A stretch of 64,000 nucleotides of DNA from Acetobacteraceae bacterium ESL0709 (GCA_029433415.1 JAQTIA010000002.1:630227-694226); one strand, 5' to 3'. Shown: positions 9,007 to 18,827, counted from the first letter of the stretch. Numbers and translations: made by a program. The notes: a model not told the origin generated them from the sequence alone.

Positions 9007-9684
9007 TCAGGACTTTTTGCGTTCTCTGAGGATTTCAAGCTCTTCCCTGGCTGGACGTGATTTACCCGTCAAATCATCAATGACGGAAACTTTCCCTTTT
9101 TTGATGTCATAATACCAGCCCTCAATGCTGAGCTCGTTACGGGCAAGAGCGCCAGCTACGGCTGGATGTGTTTTCAAATGTGTCAGTTGAAGCAGGACAT
9201 TGGCTTCAGTCAGGGAACGGACCTCTTCGGGGCCGGCATCTTCGGCTTTCAGTTCAGAGAACTGGGCCTTGGCCGCCTCAGCGTTTCGGAGCCATTGCCG
9301 GACAGTGGGAAGCGAATCAAGTTTGGAGTGATTAAGGTCAAGCAATGCGTGCATGGCGCCACAATTTGAGTGGCCGCAAATAATGATATTCCTGACTTTA
9401 AGTACGCCCACGGCATATTCTATGGCCGAAGAGACACCCCCCACCATATTGCCATAGGCCGGTACGATATTGCCAACATTGCGGATCAGGAACAGTTCAC
9501 CCGGTTCTGTCTGGGTAATCATGCTGGGGCTTATACGGCTGTCTGCACAGGTAATGAAGAGGATAGGAGGAGACTGGTCATAGGCAAGACTATGAAAAAG
9601 TTCCTTATTTTTGGGGTAAACCTCATCTTCAAATTTACAGACACCTTCGAGAAGCTCAATAAGGGTATTTCTGTGAAAGGCCAT
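9007..9684 (-). CDS. Beta-class carbonic anhydrase
   Basis: 225 residues. The zinc ligands are Cys46, His105 and Cys108, with Asp48 and Arg50 of the CADSR dyad and the CGHSNCG motif both intact, so the enzyme should interconvert CO2 and bicarbonate in the cytoplasm; bicarbonate supply feeds carboxylases such as the acetyl-CoA carboxylase whose alpha subunit is encoded at 20.3 kb. The start was moved from an upstream TTG (9690) to the ATG at 9682-9684 because aggag lies 7 nt before the ATG. The downstream nuclease-like frame appears to begin at or inside its 3' end. Confidence 0.93.
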   Translation of the reverse strand: MAFHRNTLIELLEGVCKFEDEVYPKNKELFHSLAYDQSPPILFITCADSRISPSMITQTEPGELFLIRNVGNIVPAYGNMVGGVSSAIEYAVGVLKVRNIIICGHSNCGAMHALLDLNHSKLDSLPTVRQWLRNAEAAKAQFSELKAEDAGPEEVRSLTEANVLLQLTHLKTHPAVAGALARNELSIEGWYYDIKKGKVSVIDDLTGKSRPAREELEILRERKKS

Positions 9685-9861
9685 GGTCAAGCTCCTGTTT
9701 TCCGTGAAAAATTATAGGTTGGTCTACGTTTGGTCTCGTTTGAAAAAGTTAGGTCACACAGCGACTATGGCGGCCGAAAGAAAATTGCACACCTTAAATT
9801 TTCGTAAGGTAGTTTGAAAGTCCCCTGAAAAGGAAGAAATCCTTCTCAGGGGAAGATTGTT

Positions 9862-12498
9862 TCAGATCTGTGCGAGTTTTGTGCGTATCATGTCAAATAC
9901 CGCCTTTTCAGCGAGTTCAGTGCCACCAGCCTGAGCCATATCGGGGCGGCCACCACCACCTTTACCGCCCATAAGGGGAGAGGCCGCCTGTACCAGTTCA
10001 ACCGCACTGACACGGTCAGTCAGGTCAGGCGAGACGGCGATTACGAGGCTGCCACGTTCATTGGCGCTGGAAAGGAGCGCCACAACCCCTGAGCCAAGCT
10101 GCTTGAGAAGTGTTTCTGCCAGCCCCTTGAGGTCACGCGGGTTAACATCGCCCAAATTTCGTCCCGCAAACGTGACGTTATTAACAGTTTCTGTGGTCTC
10201 TGCACTGCCGCCAGTGGCCAGCTTGTGCTGAAGGGAAGAGATTTGCGCATTAAGGGTCTTGCGCTCTTCAAGAAGAGCCTCAAGACGGTGAGGAACCTCA
10301 CTGGGAGAGACCTTTAGCAGATCAGAGATCTGCTGTAGCAGTGCCTCAGTTGAACGGGCTGATTCTTCGGCAGCCACGCCGCAGACAGCCTCAATACGCC
10401 GCACTCCGGAAGAAACACCTGTTTCAGAGAGAATACGGAACAGGCCTATATCTCCCAGCCTTTTTACATGCGTGCCGCCGCAGAGTTCAATTGAATAGGC
10501 CGAGCGGTTTCCCTCTCCCTTGCCCATTGTAACAACGCGTACTTCATCGCCATATTTTTCGCCAAAGAGGGCCATTGCGCCTTCAGAAATAGCTTGGTCC
10601 TTGGTTAAAAGACGTGTCTCCACTTCGGCATTCTCACGGATCAGCGCGTTGACTTCCCGCTCTACCGCCTTGATTTCCTCATTGGTTAGAGGACGGGGCT
10701 GGCTGATATCGAAACGCAGCCTGTCGGGAGAGTTCAGGCTGCCTTTCTGGGTGATGTGCTCGCCAATCTGGCGCCTGAGCGCCTCATGAAGCAGATGTGT
10801 TGCAGAATGATGGGCGCGGATTTGCGACCGGCGTTTATGATTGATATCAGCATGGACGGTCATGCCGGGTTTCAGAACGCCTTCTGTGATCTTGCCGTAA
10901 TGGACGATGAGATCGCCATTTTTCTTCTGTGTATCTGTAATTTCGACGCGAAGATGATCACCCGTCAGGGTGCCCTGATCCCCGACCTGACCGCCACTTT
11001 CGCCATAAAAGGGAGTCTGGTTCAGGATGATGGCAACTTCAGTGCCGGCAGGAGCTTCGGCCAGCTCGTCAGAACCACGGAAAATGGCCTGCACTTCCGC
11101 ATCTGCCGTTTCGGTCACGTAACCCAGGAATTCAGTAGCGCCCAGCCTGTCGCGGGCATCGAACCATATGGTCTCGACACTGCTGTCGCCAGAGCCGACC
11201 CAGGCGGCGCGGGCGCGTTTGCGCTGCTCGGCCATAGCGTCCTCAAAGCCTTTTTCGTCGACCTTATGGCCCTGTTCACGCAGGACATCCTGTGTCAGGT
11301 CAAGAGGGAAGCCGAACGTGTCATAGAGCTTGAAGGCAACACTTCCAGCCAGTGTCCCGTTCTGTGGCAGGCGGGAGACTTCGTCTTCTAGCAGTGCCAG
11401 GCCACGCGTGAGGAGGGCCTCAAAGCGTTCTTCCTCGCCGCGAATGGTTTCCGTAATCAGGGCCTTATGCTGGGAAAGCTCAGGATAGGCCTGCCCCATC
11501 TGCTGAATCAGGGCGGGGAGGAGACGATAAAAGACAGGCTCTCTGGCTCCCATTATATGCAAATGGCGCATGGCCCGTCGCATGATGCGGCGCAACACGT
11601 AACCCCTTCCCTCACTGGAAGGGAGAACACCATCAGCGATCAGGAAGGCTGTTGAGCGCAGATGGTCGGCCACGACACGGTGGCTGGTCTTGAAAGGACC
11701 ATCAGCATCCTGGTGGAGGGTCTCGGCTGAGGCCTCGATCAGGGCGCGGATCGTATCCGTATCGTAATTATCGCGCTTGCCCTGCATGACAGCTGCAAAG
11801 CGTTCCAGTCCCATGCCTGTATCAATGGAGGGTTTGGGCAGATTGGAACGTTTGCCACCAGCTTCTTCGATAAACTGCATGAAAACGAGATTCCAGATCT
11901 CGACGAATCTGTCTCCATCCTCATCGGGGCTTCCGGGAGGGCCACCAGCAACATCAGGACCATGATCGTAGAAAATTTCAGAGCAGGGTCCACAAGGCCC
12001 TGTATCACCCATGCGCCAGAAATTGTCAGAGGTTGCAATGCGAATGATACGGTCGTCAGAGAAACCGGCGATCTTTTTCCAGAGTGAGGCGGCTTCCTCA
12101 TCATCAGCATAGACAGTGGCCAGAAGCTTGTCTCTGGAAATGCCAAAGCTTTTTGTCAGAAGCTTCCAGGCAAATTCAATGGCCTCAGCCTTGAAGTAAT
12201 CGCCAAAGCTGAAATTCCCCATCATTTCGAAGAATGTATGATGCCTGGCTGTGTAGCCGACATTATCAAGATCATTATGCTTGCCACCCGCACGAACAAC
12301 TTTCTGTGCTGTCGTGGCCCGTTTATAGGGGCGCGTTTCCTGACCTGTGAAAATATTCTTGAAAGGAACCATTCCCGCATTGGTAAAAAGCAATGTGGGG
12401 TCATTTTGTGGCACCAGAGAGGCGGACGGAAGGACTTGATGGCCCTCAGCGGCAAAATGATCAAGAAAAGCGGTTCGGATGTCGTTCGTGCTGGTCAT
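9862..12498 (-). CDS. alaS: Alanyl-tRNA synthetase
   Basis: 878 residues, full length. Order of domains: class II catalytic core ([10 protein letters not shown] through [13 protein letters not shown]), tRNA-recognition domain, editing domain with the zinc motifs HHSATHLLH and CGGTH, and a C-terminal oligomerisation domain ending [16 protein letters not shown]. It charges tRNA-Ala and deacylates mischarged Ser/Gly-tRNA-Ala. Downstream on its strand an imperfect hairpin (9821-9853) may terminate it, though no T-run follows. The 150-nt region upstream separates it from gtrA and holds no gene. Confidence 0.97.
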   Translation of the reverse strand: MTSTNDIRTAFLDHFAAEGHQVLPSASLVPQNDPTLLFTNAGMVPFKNIFTGQETRPYKRATTAQKVVRAGGKHNDLDNVGYTARHHTFFEMMGNFSFGDYFKAEAIEFAWKLLTKSFGISRDKLLATVYADDEEAASLWKKIAGFSDDRIIRIATSDNFWRMGDTGPCGPCSEIFYDHGPDVAGGPPGSPDEDGDRFVEIWNLVFMQFIEEAGGKRSNLPKPSIDTGMGLERFAAVMQGKRDNYDTDTIRALIEASAETLHQDADGPFKTSHRVVADHLRSTAFLIADGVLPSSEGRGYVLRRIMRRAMRHLHIMGAREPVFYRLLPALIQQMGQAYPELSQHKALITETIRGEEERFEALLTRGLALLEDEVSRLPQNGTLAGSVAFKLYDTFGFPLDLTQDVLREQGHKVDEKGFEDAMAEQRKRARAAWVGSGDSSVETIWFDARDRLGATEFLGYVTETADAEVQAIFRGSDELAEAPAGTEVAIILNQTPFYGESGGQVGDQGTLTGDHLRVEITDTQKKNGDLIVHYGKITEGVLKPGMTVHADINHKRRSQIRAHHSATHLLHEALRRQIGEHITQKGSLNSPDRLRFDISQPRPLTNEEIKAVEREVNALIRENAEVETRLLTKDQAISEGAMALFGEKYGDEVRVVTMGKGEGNRSAYSIELCGGTHVKRLGDIGLFRILSETGVSSGVRRIEAVCGVAAEESARSTEALLQQISDLLKVSPSEVPHRLEALLEERKTLNAQISSLQHKLATGGSAETTETVNNVTFAGRNLGDVNPRDLKGLAETLLKQLGSGVVALLSSANERGSLVIAVSPDLTDRVSAVELVQAASPLMGGKGGGGRPDMAQAGGTELAEKAVFDMIRTKLAQI

Positions 12499-12649
12499 GG
12501 TGTTGTGTTTCTGCTTCCAGACATAGACGGAAAATTATCTTTGTTCCTAACCGATTGTAGCGGTCTTGGAAATGGAAAGGAGAACTTTCTGCCTCGAAAT
12601 AAGATTATTTTATGAAAGGGAATCTAGTGGAGAGGTTTTTCCGAGAGAG

Positions 12650-13066
12650 TTATGTGGCCGAAAACACACAATATTTCGTCAGGAGAAAATTGATCGTCAT
12701 ACCTCCGAGTGCACCACAAAACAGGATGAGCAAATTTTCCTGCCTTATAGAGGGGACGTAATAATGTAGAAGGAGTGCAATGCTGCGATTAGCGAAGAAG
12801 CCCGGCAATGTTGCAATGATAAAGCGGAACCATTGTGTAGACGCTTTGTGGCGATCATGGCTTGTTTTACGGAACGTCCAGAGCCGGTTGAGCATCCAGT
12901 TCCATGATGCTGAAATAATATAAGCACTGCATATGGCTGGTGAGAAAGACATAAAGCTGAGGAAGATTTTTAGAGACAGCCAATCAACGCCAAGCCCAGA
13001 TGTACCGACAAGTCCAAAACGGATAAATTGAAGAAGAGGTGCCCGATCCATGGAAGCGCGTCTCAT
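12650..13066 (-). CDS. GtrA-family small membrane protein
   Basis: 138 residues, about four transmembrane helices. LLQFIRFGLVGTSGLGVDW at the start, WNWMLNRLWTFR in the middle and NFLLTKYCVFS at the end are the GtrA/DPMS signatures. Family members are thought to flip or hold polyprenyl-linked sugars for cell-surface polysaccharide modification. Two start codons are possible, 13064-13066 and 13049-13051 (MDRAPLLQF); neither has a convincing ribosome-binding site. Both lie in or on the border of the 1.24-kb ompA direct repeat, so the 5' end of the gene may have been re-made by the duplication. No glycosyltransferase partner sits next to it. Confidence 0.83.
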   Translation of the reverse strand: MRRASMDRAPLLQFIRFGLVGTSGLGVDWLSLKIFLSFMSFSPAICSAYIISASWNWMLNRLWTFRKTSHDRHKASTQWFRFIIATLPGFFANRSIALLLHYYVPSIRQENLLILFCGALGGMTINFLLTKYCVFSAT

Positions 13067-13087
13067 GTTTTCTGAAAGGCGGTTCTT

Positions 13088-13126
13088 AAAAAAAAGGATG
13101 TCTCTTGTGAGGGAGACATCCTTTTT
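13088..13126 (-). terminator. Terminator of ompA-A
   Basis: Stem ggatgtctc (13096-13104) with gagacatcc (13113-13121), flanked by an A-run and a T-run, so usable from both strands; it lies 23 nt beyond the ompA-A stop. An identical hairpin follows ompA-C. Confidence 0.85.
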
Positions 13127-13148
13127 AGAAGCTTTTTGTCAGGCGAGA

Positions 13149-14279
13149 TTATTTAAGGATGATCTCGACGCGACGGTTCTGTGGCTCACGTGTATTGGGG
13201 CCTGTAGCGACGAGAGGATGAGCCTCGCCATAACCATGGATGTCGATGGCCGTTGCGGGCACGCCGTCACGGATAAGCTCGGCCTTGACGCTGTTGGCAC
13301 GACGCAGTGAAAGACCCATATTATATCTTTCGCCACGAGGACCAGGGTGAGCAGCGGAGTTATCGGTATAGCCGTTTACTTCGATGCGTGTTGTCTGGAC
13401 ATGCGTTGAAGCCTGAGCTGCCTGGGCAACGATCTCACGAGCGCGCGGTGTCAGGTTTGACTTATCCCAGTCGAAGAAGACGAGATAGGTACGGGCAGGT
13501 GTTCTCTGGGGAGGAACGACAACATGAGCGGGAGCCGGAGGGGGCGGAGGCGCATTGTTGAATGCATAACGCAGCCCGAGGATGAATTGGTGCTGGTAAC
13601 GCGTGCCTGTGTGAACGCGGTTGCCGGCTGTGTCCTTATAGGAACCGATATTGACGCCGGACTGGCTGCCTGTTTGTGTCAGGAAGCGATATTGTGTCGT
13701 GACGGCAAGACCGGGAACGCCGGGGATGTCATAAGCGGCACCGACGATAGCCTGCGCGGCGAATCCGCCACCTGTGCGGGACATGGACTTCATGCCGTTG
13801 GAGACGGTTGAGCCATCATGCAGGTGGTATTTTTCCCACATATAACCGGCACCGATACCGACGAATGGCGTGACAGGCACGTCAATACCGAACTGGGCGA
13901 GGTCAATGTCATACAGGACGTTGATCAGGCCGCCATAACCCTGGTTGGAACCATTGGCACGGCTTCTTGGGGTTTGGCCGTTTTTACCATGCTTGCCACC
14001 AAAAATAGTGTTGTATGACTGGGCATAGATGCCTTCAACCTCAACGCGAAGGCCATTGCCGAAGCCCCAGCCGCCAGAGAGATAGCCTGTATAGCCATCC
14101 ATCTGATGCAAGTGTCCTGTTGCCCCTGTCGCAGGGGTAGACATATGCTGATGCTGGGTCAGGTTATAACCACCACCAAGGTCAACATAGGGGCCTGTGA
14201 TCGTGCTCGCCAAGGCCAGGGCAGGAGATGCCGCCAGGGCCGTCATGGCAAGGAGTGCTGTGCGTGTGCGCATTCTCAT
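13149..14279 (-). CDS. OmpA-family outer membrane protein, paralogue A
   Basis: 376 residues. Residues 1-24 form a signal peptide (RTALLAMTALAASPALALAS). An eight-stranded beta-barrel region follows (YVDLGGGYNLTQ ... TPFVGIGAGYMWEKY ... QHQFILGLRYAF), then a proline-rich linker with six prolines and VVVPPQ, then a C-terminal OmpA/MotB peptidoglycan-binding domain (YLVFFDWDKSNLTPRAREI, VNGYTDNSAA, LRRANSVKAEL, NRRVEI). It should tether the outer membrane to the cell wall. Two ATGs are six bases apart; aagga precedes the first by 3 nt and the second by 9, so the second may be used. The terminator is inside the repeat. Confidence 0.92.
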   Translation of the reverse strand: MRMRTRTALLAMTALAASPALALASTITGPYVDLGGGYNLTQHQHMSTPATGATGHLHQMDGYTGYLSGGWGFGNGLRVEVEGIYAQSYNTIFGGKHGKNGQTPRSRANGSNQGYGGLINVLYDIDLAQFGIDVPVTPFVGIGAGYMWEKYHLHDGSTVSNGMKSMSRTGGGFAAQAIVGAAYDIPGVPGLAVTTQYRFLTQTGSQSGVNIGSYKDTAGNRVHTGTRYQHQFILGLRYAFNNAPPPPPAPAHVVVPPQRTPARTYLVFFDWDKSNLTPRAREIVAQAAQASTHVQTTRIEVNGYTDNSAAHPGPRGERYNMGLSLRRANSVKAELIRDGVPATAIDIHGYGEAHPLVATGPNTREPQNRRVEIILK

Positions 14280-14558
14280 TCGTCCTTAAATTACGAATCT
14301 CGCAATAAATTGCTTATTCAGGCTCAGGAAAATGTTTCCGACAGAATCCTGCCTGAAGTGAGTTACATTCGGATAAATAGAATAAAAACGACATGATTTA
14401 AAGATTGACACTCTAAACAAAACCTTAAACCTATGACGACTGTTGCGTAGAAGACACGTTTGGGAGATCAGGCAGGAAATTATCATTATCGTCTTGGTTT
14501 CAGGAAAACGCGCATAAAGAGTGTCTCACTTTTGGTATTAAGAGTGCGCGAGGCGAGA

Positions 14559-15662
14559 TTATTTAAGGATGATCTCGACGCGACGGTTCTGTGGCTCACG
14601 TGTATTGGGGCCTGTAGCGACGAGAGGATGAGCCTCGCCATAACCATGGATATCGATGGCTGTTGCGGGCACGCCGTCACGGATAAGCTCGGCCTTGACG
14701 CTGTTGGCACGACGCAGTGAAAGACCCATATTGTATCTTTCGCCACGAGGACCAGGGTGAGCAGCGGAGTTATCGGTATAGCCGTTCACTTCGATGCGTG
14801 TTGTGTCGACATGCGTGGAAGCGAGCGCTGCCTGGGCAATGATCTCACGAGCGCGTGGTGTCAGGTTTGACTTATCCCAGTCGAAGAAGACGAGATAGGT
14901 ACGAGCAGGTGTTCTCTGGGGAGGAACGACAACATGAGCGGGAGCCGGAGGGGGCGGAGGCGCATTGTTGAACGCATAACGCAGTCCCAGAATAAATTGG
15001 TGCTGGTAGCGTGTTCCCGTTTTTACGCGGCTTCCGTCTCTGGCATGGTAAGTACCGATATTAACGCCGGACTGGCTGCCTGTCTGTGTCAGGAAGCGAT
15101 ACTGCATCGAAAAATAAAGGCCGGGGATCTGTGTGTCGAAATCTGCGCCAGCGATGGCCTGTCCTGCAAATCCGCCTCCTGTCGAACTCATATACTGACC
15201 CTGAGTGCCGCCATGCAGGCGATATTTTTCCCACATATAACCGGCACCAATGCCGATAAAAGGGGTCACGGGGACATTAATGCCGAATTTTGCGAGGTCG
15301 AAATCATAAAGGATATTGATCAGTCCTCCATAACCCAGATTGGAACCTTTATGGGCATTAGAGCTTCTCACATTGCCGTGCAGGCGAAAGGATTTGTTAT
15401 AAGACTGCGTATAGATGCCTTCGACTTCAAGGCGTAATCCGTTATGAAACGCCCAGCCTGTTGACAGAAACCCTGTATAACCATCTGCTTGACGCAGGCG
15501 ACCAGAACCACCCGAAGAGGGCATGGACATTTTCTGATGTTGGGTAAGATTATAACCCGCTCCGAGGTCAATATAAGGACCGGTTATCAAACCAGTTGCC
15601 AGAGCTGATGGACAGGCTATTGCCATCAATAACGATCCCAGAAGCGTATTCCGCAAATACAT
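14559..15662 (-). CDS. OmpA-family outer membrane protein, paralogue B
   Basis: 367 residues with the same layout as paralogue A: signal peptide (YLRNTLLGSLLMAIACPSALA), beta-barrel, poly-proline linker, OmpA-like domain. The barrel half has diverged clearly from A (for example FRLHGNVRSSNAHKGSNLG in place of the GKHGKNGQTPRS loop), whereas the linker and C-terminal domain are almost identical at DNA level (14551-14970 against 13141-13560, a handful of differences). The start at 15660-15662 is preferred over 15716 because it begins the signal peptide and follows agggataagtaaa. It lies between the two copies of the 1.24-kb repeat and has no terminator hairpin of its own. Confidence 0.92.
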   Translation of the reverse strand: MYLRNTLLGSLLMAIACPSALATGLITGPYIDLGAGYNLTQHQKMSMPSSGGSGRLRQADGYTGFLSTGWAFHNGLRLEVEGIYTQSYNKSFRLHGNVRSSNAHKGSNLGYGGLINILYDFDLAKFGINVPVTPFIGIGAGYMWEKYRLHGGTQGQYMSSTGGGFAGQAIAGADFDTQIPGLYFSMQYRFLTQTGSQSGVNIGTYHARDGSRVKTGTRYQHQFILGLRYAFNNAPPPPPAPAHVVVPPQRTPARTYLVFFDWDKSNLTPRAREIIAQAALASTHVDTTRIEVNGYTDNSAAHPGPRGERYNMGLSLRRANSVKAELIRDGVPATAIDIHGYGEAHPLVATGPNTREPQNRRVEIILK

Positions 15663-15777
15663 TTTACTTATCCCTGATATTGCTGGTGCGTTATTCTGAT
15701 AGTGAAGCTGTTTCAAAAAAGATCGTAGCCATCCCCTGTATGGAAGCGCGTCTCATGTTTTCTGAAAGGCGGTTCTT

Positions 15778-15816
15778 AAAAAAAAGGATGTCTCTTGTGA
15801 GGGAGACATCCTTTTT
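15778..15816 (-). terminator. Terminator of ompA-C
   Basis: Exact duplicate of the hairpin after ompA-A, at the same distance from the stop codon. Confidence 0.85.
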
Positions 15817-15838
15817 AGAAGCTTTTTGTCAGGCGAGA

Positions 15839-16971
15839 TTATTTAAGGATGATCTCGACGCGACGGTTCTGTGGCTCACGTGTATTGGGGCCTGTAGCGA
15901 CGAGAGGATGAGCCTCGCCATAACCATGGATGTCGATGGCCGTTGCGGGCACGCCGTCACGGATAAGCTCGGCCTTGACGCTGTTGGCACGACGCAGTGA
16001 AAGACCCATATTATATCTTTCGCCACGAGGACCAGGGTGAGCAGCGGAGTTATCGGTATAGCCGTTTACTTCGATGCGTGTTGTCTGGACATGCGTTGAA
16101 GCCTGAGCTGCCTGGGCAACGATCTCACGAGCGCGCGGTGTCAGGTTTGACTTATCCCAGTCGAAGAAGACGAGATATAGTACGGGCAGGTGTTCTCTGG
16201 GGAGGAACGACAACATGAGCGGGAGCCGGAGGGGGGCGGAGGCGCATTGTTGAATGCATAACGCAGCCCGAGGATGAATTGGTGCTGGTAACGCGTGCCT
16301 GTGTGAACGCGGTTGCCGGCTGTGTCCTTATAGGAACCGATATTGACGCCGGACTGGCTGCCTGTTTGTGTCAGGAAGCGATATTGTGTCGTGACGGCAA
16401 GACCGGGAACGCCGGGGATGTCATAAGCGGCACCGACGATAGCCTGCGCGGCGAATCCGCCACCTGTGCGGGACATGGACTTCATGCCGTTGGAGACGGT
16501 TGAGCCATCATGCAGGTGGTATTTTTCCCACATATAACCGGCACCGATACCGACGAATGGCGTGACAGGCACGTCAATACCGAACTGGGCGAGGTCAATG
16601 TCATACAGGACGTTGATCAGGCCGCCATAACCCTGGTTGGAACCATTGGCACGGCTTCTTGGGGTTTGGCCGTTTTTACCATGCTTGCCACCAAAAATAG
16701 TGTTGTATGACTGGGCATAGATGCCTTCAACCTCAACGCGAAGGCCATTGCCGAAGCCCCAGCCGCCAGAGAGATAGCCTGTATAGCCATCCATCTGATG
16801 CAAGTGTCCTGTTGCCCCTGTCGCAGGGGTAGACATATGCTGATGCTGGGTCAGGTTATAACCACCACCAAGGTCAACATAGGGGCCTGTGATCGTGCTC
16901 GCCAAGGCCAGGGCAGGAGATGCCGCCAGGGCCGTCATGGCAAGGAGTGCTGTGCGTGTGCGCATTCTCAT
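15839..16971 (-). pseudogene. OmpA-family outer membrane protein, paralogue C, double frameshift
   Basis: Same sequence as paralogue A, but two single-base insertions about 55 nt apart break it. Reading 5' to 3', the first is an extra G in the G-run that encodes the poly-proline linker (16231-16236); it turns the linker into an unrelated tail ending at 16141. The second, near 16178, is at the start of the OmpA-like domain and does not restore the frame. The beta-barrel (276 residues including the tail) and the peptidoglycan-binding domain (about 112 residues) are thus in separate frames. Either a genuine pseudogene or an uncorrected assembly error in a repeat that cannot be polished uniquely; the near-total identity to copy A favours a very recent event or an error. 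Confidence 0.85.
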
Positions 16972-17130
16972 TCGTCCTTGTGCTTGTAGTCTTCATTCAG
17001 GCCAGATGACCTTGTCCATATTCCCGGACGATGGAGCACCTGACGCGCTGGAGTAAAACTAAACGACTAATGGTAAATATTTTCTAGAAAATGATATTTT
17101 TAAAGGGGGGTGTTCCAAGATAAGCAAAAC

Positions 17131-17150
17131 CTGTTGTATAAAAACAACAG
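17131..17150 (-). terminator. Possible terminator of aroKB
   Basis: Perfect seven-base stem ctgttgt / acaacag with a six-base loop, 30 nt beyond the aroKB stop and followed on the minus strand by gtttt. The rest of 16980-17180 is the presumed promoter region of ompA-C and holds no gene. Confidence 0.45.
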
Positions 17151-17180
17151 CTCACTGATGGTGGGAAGAGGAAAATGTCT

Positions 17181-18827
17181 TTACCCTAGGCAACCCTCTG
17201 CACGATAGAGTTCACTCACCTCTTCAGGCTCGACGTTACGGCAGGTAAAGGCTCTGCCTATGCCATGCAGCAGCACGAATGTGAGACGGCCGTCATGGAC
17301 CTTTTTGTCGCGTGTCATATGCTCAAGGAGGGCCGATGTTTTCAGCTTGATTGGCAGGTCGCTGATTTTTCTGGGCATGCCAAGCGCTGCAAGGTGAGCA
17401 TCAAGACGTTTTAGATCCTCCTCGGGAGCCAGCCCCATCTTGACAGAAAGAGCCATGGCGAGATGAAGTCCGATTGAGACAGCTTCCCCATGCAGAAGTC
17501 GTCCGTCATAATGGAATTCAGCTTCCAGTGCATGTGCAAAACTGTGCCCGAGGTTAAGGAGGGCCCGCCCGCCTTGTGCCGCCTGTTCACGTTCGTCATT
17601 ACAGACAACGTGGGCTTTGAATGCACAGGCTCTTTTTACGGCTTCAGCGAGGATATGGCTGTTTCCTTCCAGCAGGGCAGCACCATTTTGTTCGCACCAG
17701 GTAAAAAGTTCCGGGTCAGAGATAAGTCCGGCCTTGACGATTTCGGCATAGCCTGCCACGAGCTGGCGTCTGGGAAGGGTTGAAAGTGCGGTTATGTCGG
17801 CCAAAACGAGACGGGGTTGCCAGAAAGCGCCGACCAGATTTTTTCCAATCCTCGTATTGATGCCTGTCTTGCCACCCACAGAACTGTCGACCTGTGAAAG
17901 CAGGGTGGTAGGTATCTGGATAAAAGGTACGCCGCGCATGGCTGTGGCTGCAACAAAACCTGCCAGATCGCCGACGACACCGCCGCCCAGAGCGATGATG
18001 GTCGTGCGTCTCTCAAGCCCGAGAGCCAGACAGTCTTCCATGACACGCTGATAGGTGGCAAAGGATTTGCTTTCTTCGCCGGGAGAAACAGCGATTACGT
18101 CAAGACGCAGGTTGCTATGTTCAAAGGATGCCTTGAAGGCTGCAAGATGATGCAGGGCAACTATTTCGTCAGTGATGACGATAGCATGATTATTCTCAAG
18201 GAGCGGTTCAATATAGACTGATGCCTTGTTGATCAGACCACTTCCTATGACGACATCGTAATGGTGATGCGGCAGGGAGACAGAAACTTTTTGGGGCGGG
18301 TCATAAGCATCAAGGGCTGTGGTCAATTTGTGGACAGCTTCTTCCACGGTTTCATCTCCGAAATTAACGGTCATATCTGCTTGCGCATAAAGCGGATGGC
18401 GTGCTGCGGCGAGGCGTTGCAATGTTTCATGCAAGTCGCCGTGCCGCAGGAGAGGGCGTTTTGCCCTGCCATGGGTCAGGCGTGCATAAAGTGTTGGAAG
18501 AGGAACGTGCAGCCAGATTGAACGGGTACCGGGCGTATTGCGTACCAGCTCACGGGTGCGTTTGTCTGTCCAAGCCCCGCCTCCTGTCGCCAAAACGCAT
18601 TTGTCACCTCCGAGAAGGCGCTGTATGACCCTATATTCACCTTCACGGAAATGGGCTTCCCCGTGAGTCGAGAAAATTTCGGCAATGGAGCAACCGGCTG
18701 CTTTTTCGATTTCGGCATCAAGGTCAATAAAAGGCATCCCAAGCATCTGGGCCAGACGTCGTCCCAATGTTGTTTTGCCGGCTCCCATATGACCAATCAG
18801 CACGATGATTCGCGGCATTTCCGTCAT
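17181..18827 (-). CDS. aroKB: Bifunctional shikimate kinase / 3-dehydroquinate synthase fusion
   Basis: 548 residues in one frame. Residues 1 to about 170 are shikimate kinase: Walker A GHMGAGKT (12-19), FIDLDAEIE shikimate-binding Asp, and ATGGGAW. Residues about 175-548 are 3-dehydroquinate synthase: NAD-binding ALGGGVVGDLAGF, PTTLLSQVDSSVGGKTGIN, and zinc ligands around AEIVKAG, LLNLGHSFAHALE and LLHGEAVSIG. The two activities are steps 5 and 2 of the chorismate pathway and are usually adjacent genes; here they are fused, as annotated in some Acetobacteraceae. The ATG at 18825-18827 is chosen because aggaa lies 9 nt upstream and homology begins there. Divergent from the xerD unit. Confidence 0.94.
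   Translation of the reverse strand: MTEMPRIIVLIGHMGAGKTTLGRRLAQMLGMPFIDLDAEIEKAAGCSIAEIFSTHGEAHFREGEYRVIQRLLGGDKCVLATGGGAWTDKRTRELVRNTPGTRSIWLHVPLPTLYARLTHGRAKRPLLRHGDLHETLQRLAAARHPLYAQADMTVNFGDETVEEAVHKLTTALDAYDPPQKVSVSLPHHHYDVVIGSGLINKASVYIEPLLENNHAIVITDEIVALHHLAAFKASFEHSNLRLDVIAVSPGEESKSFATYQRVMEDCLALGLERRTTIIALGGGVVGDLAGFVAATAMRGVPFIQIPTTLLSQVDSSVGGKTGINTRIGKNLVGAFWQPRLVLADITALSTLPRRQLVAGYAEIVKAGLISDPELFTWCEQNGAALLEGNSHILAEAVKRACAFKAHVVCNDEREQAAQGGRALLNLGHSFAHALEAEFHYDGRLLHGEAVSIGLHLAMALSVKMGLAPEEDLKRLDAHLAALGMPRKISDLPIKLKTSALLEHMTRDKKVHDGRLTFVLLHGIGRAFTCRNVEPEEVSELYRAEGCLG

Larger units (their letters stand above)
13050..14287. repeat. 1.24-kb direct repeat, copy 1 (ompA-A and its terminator)
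   Basis: Identical to 15740-16979 from the first base to the last except for two small indels and one substitution. The unit contains an OmpA-family gene, its ribosome-binding site and the terminator hairpin. The two copies are in the same orientation and flank ompA-B, so homologous recombination between them would delete ompA-B plus one copy. Confidence 0.93.
15740..16979. repeat. 1.24-kb direct repeat, copy 2 (ompA-C)
   Basis: Second copy of 13050-14287. Differences seen: gg replaced by tag near 16178, and a run of five G extended to six at 16231-16236. Left border: the adenine at 15740; right border: the cctt at 16976-16979, after which the upstream regions of ompA-A and ompA-C are unrelated. 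Confidence 0.93.
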
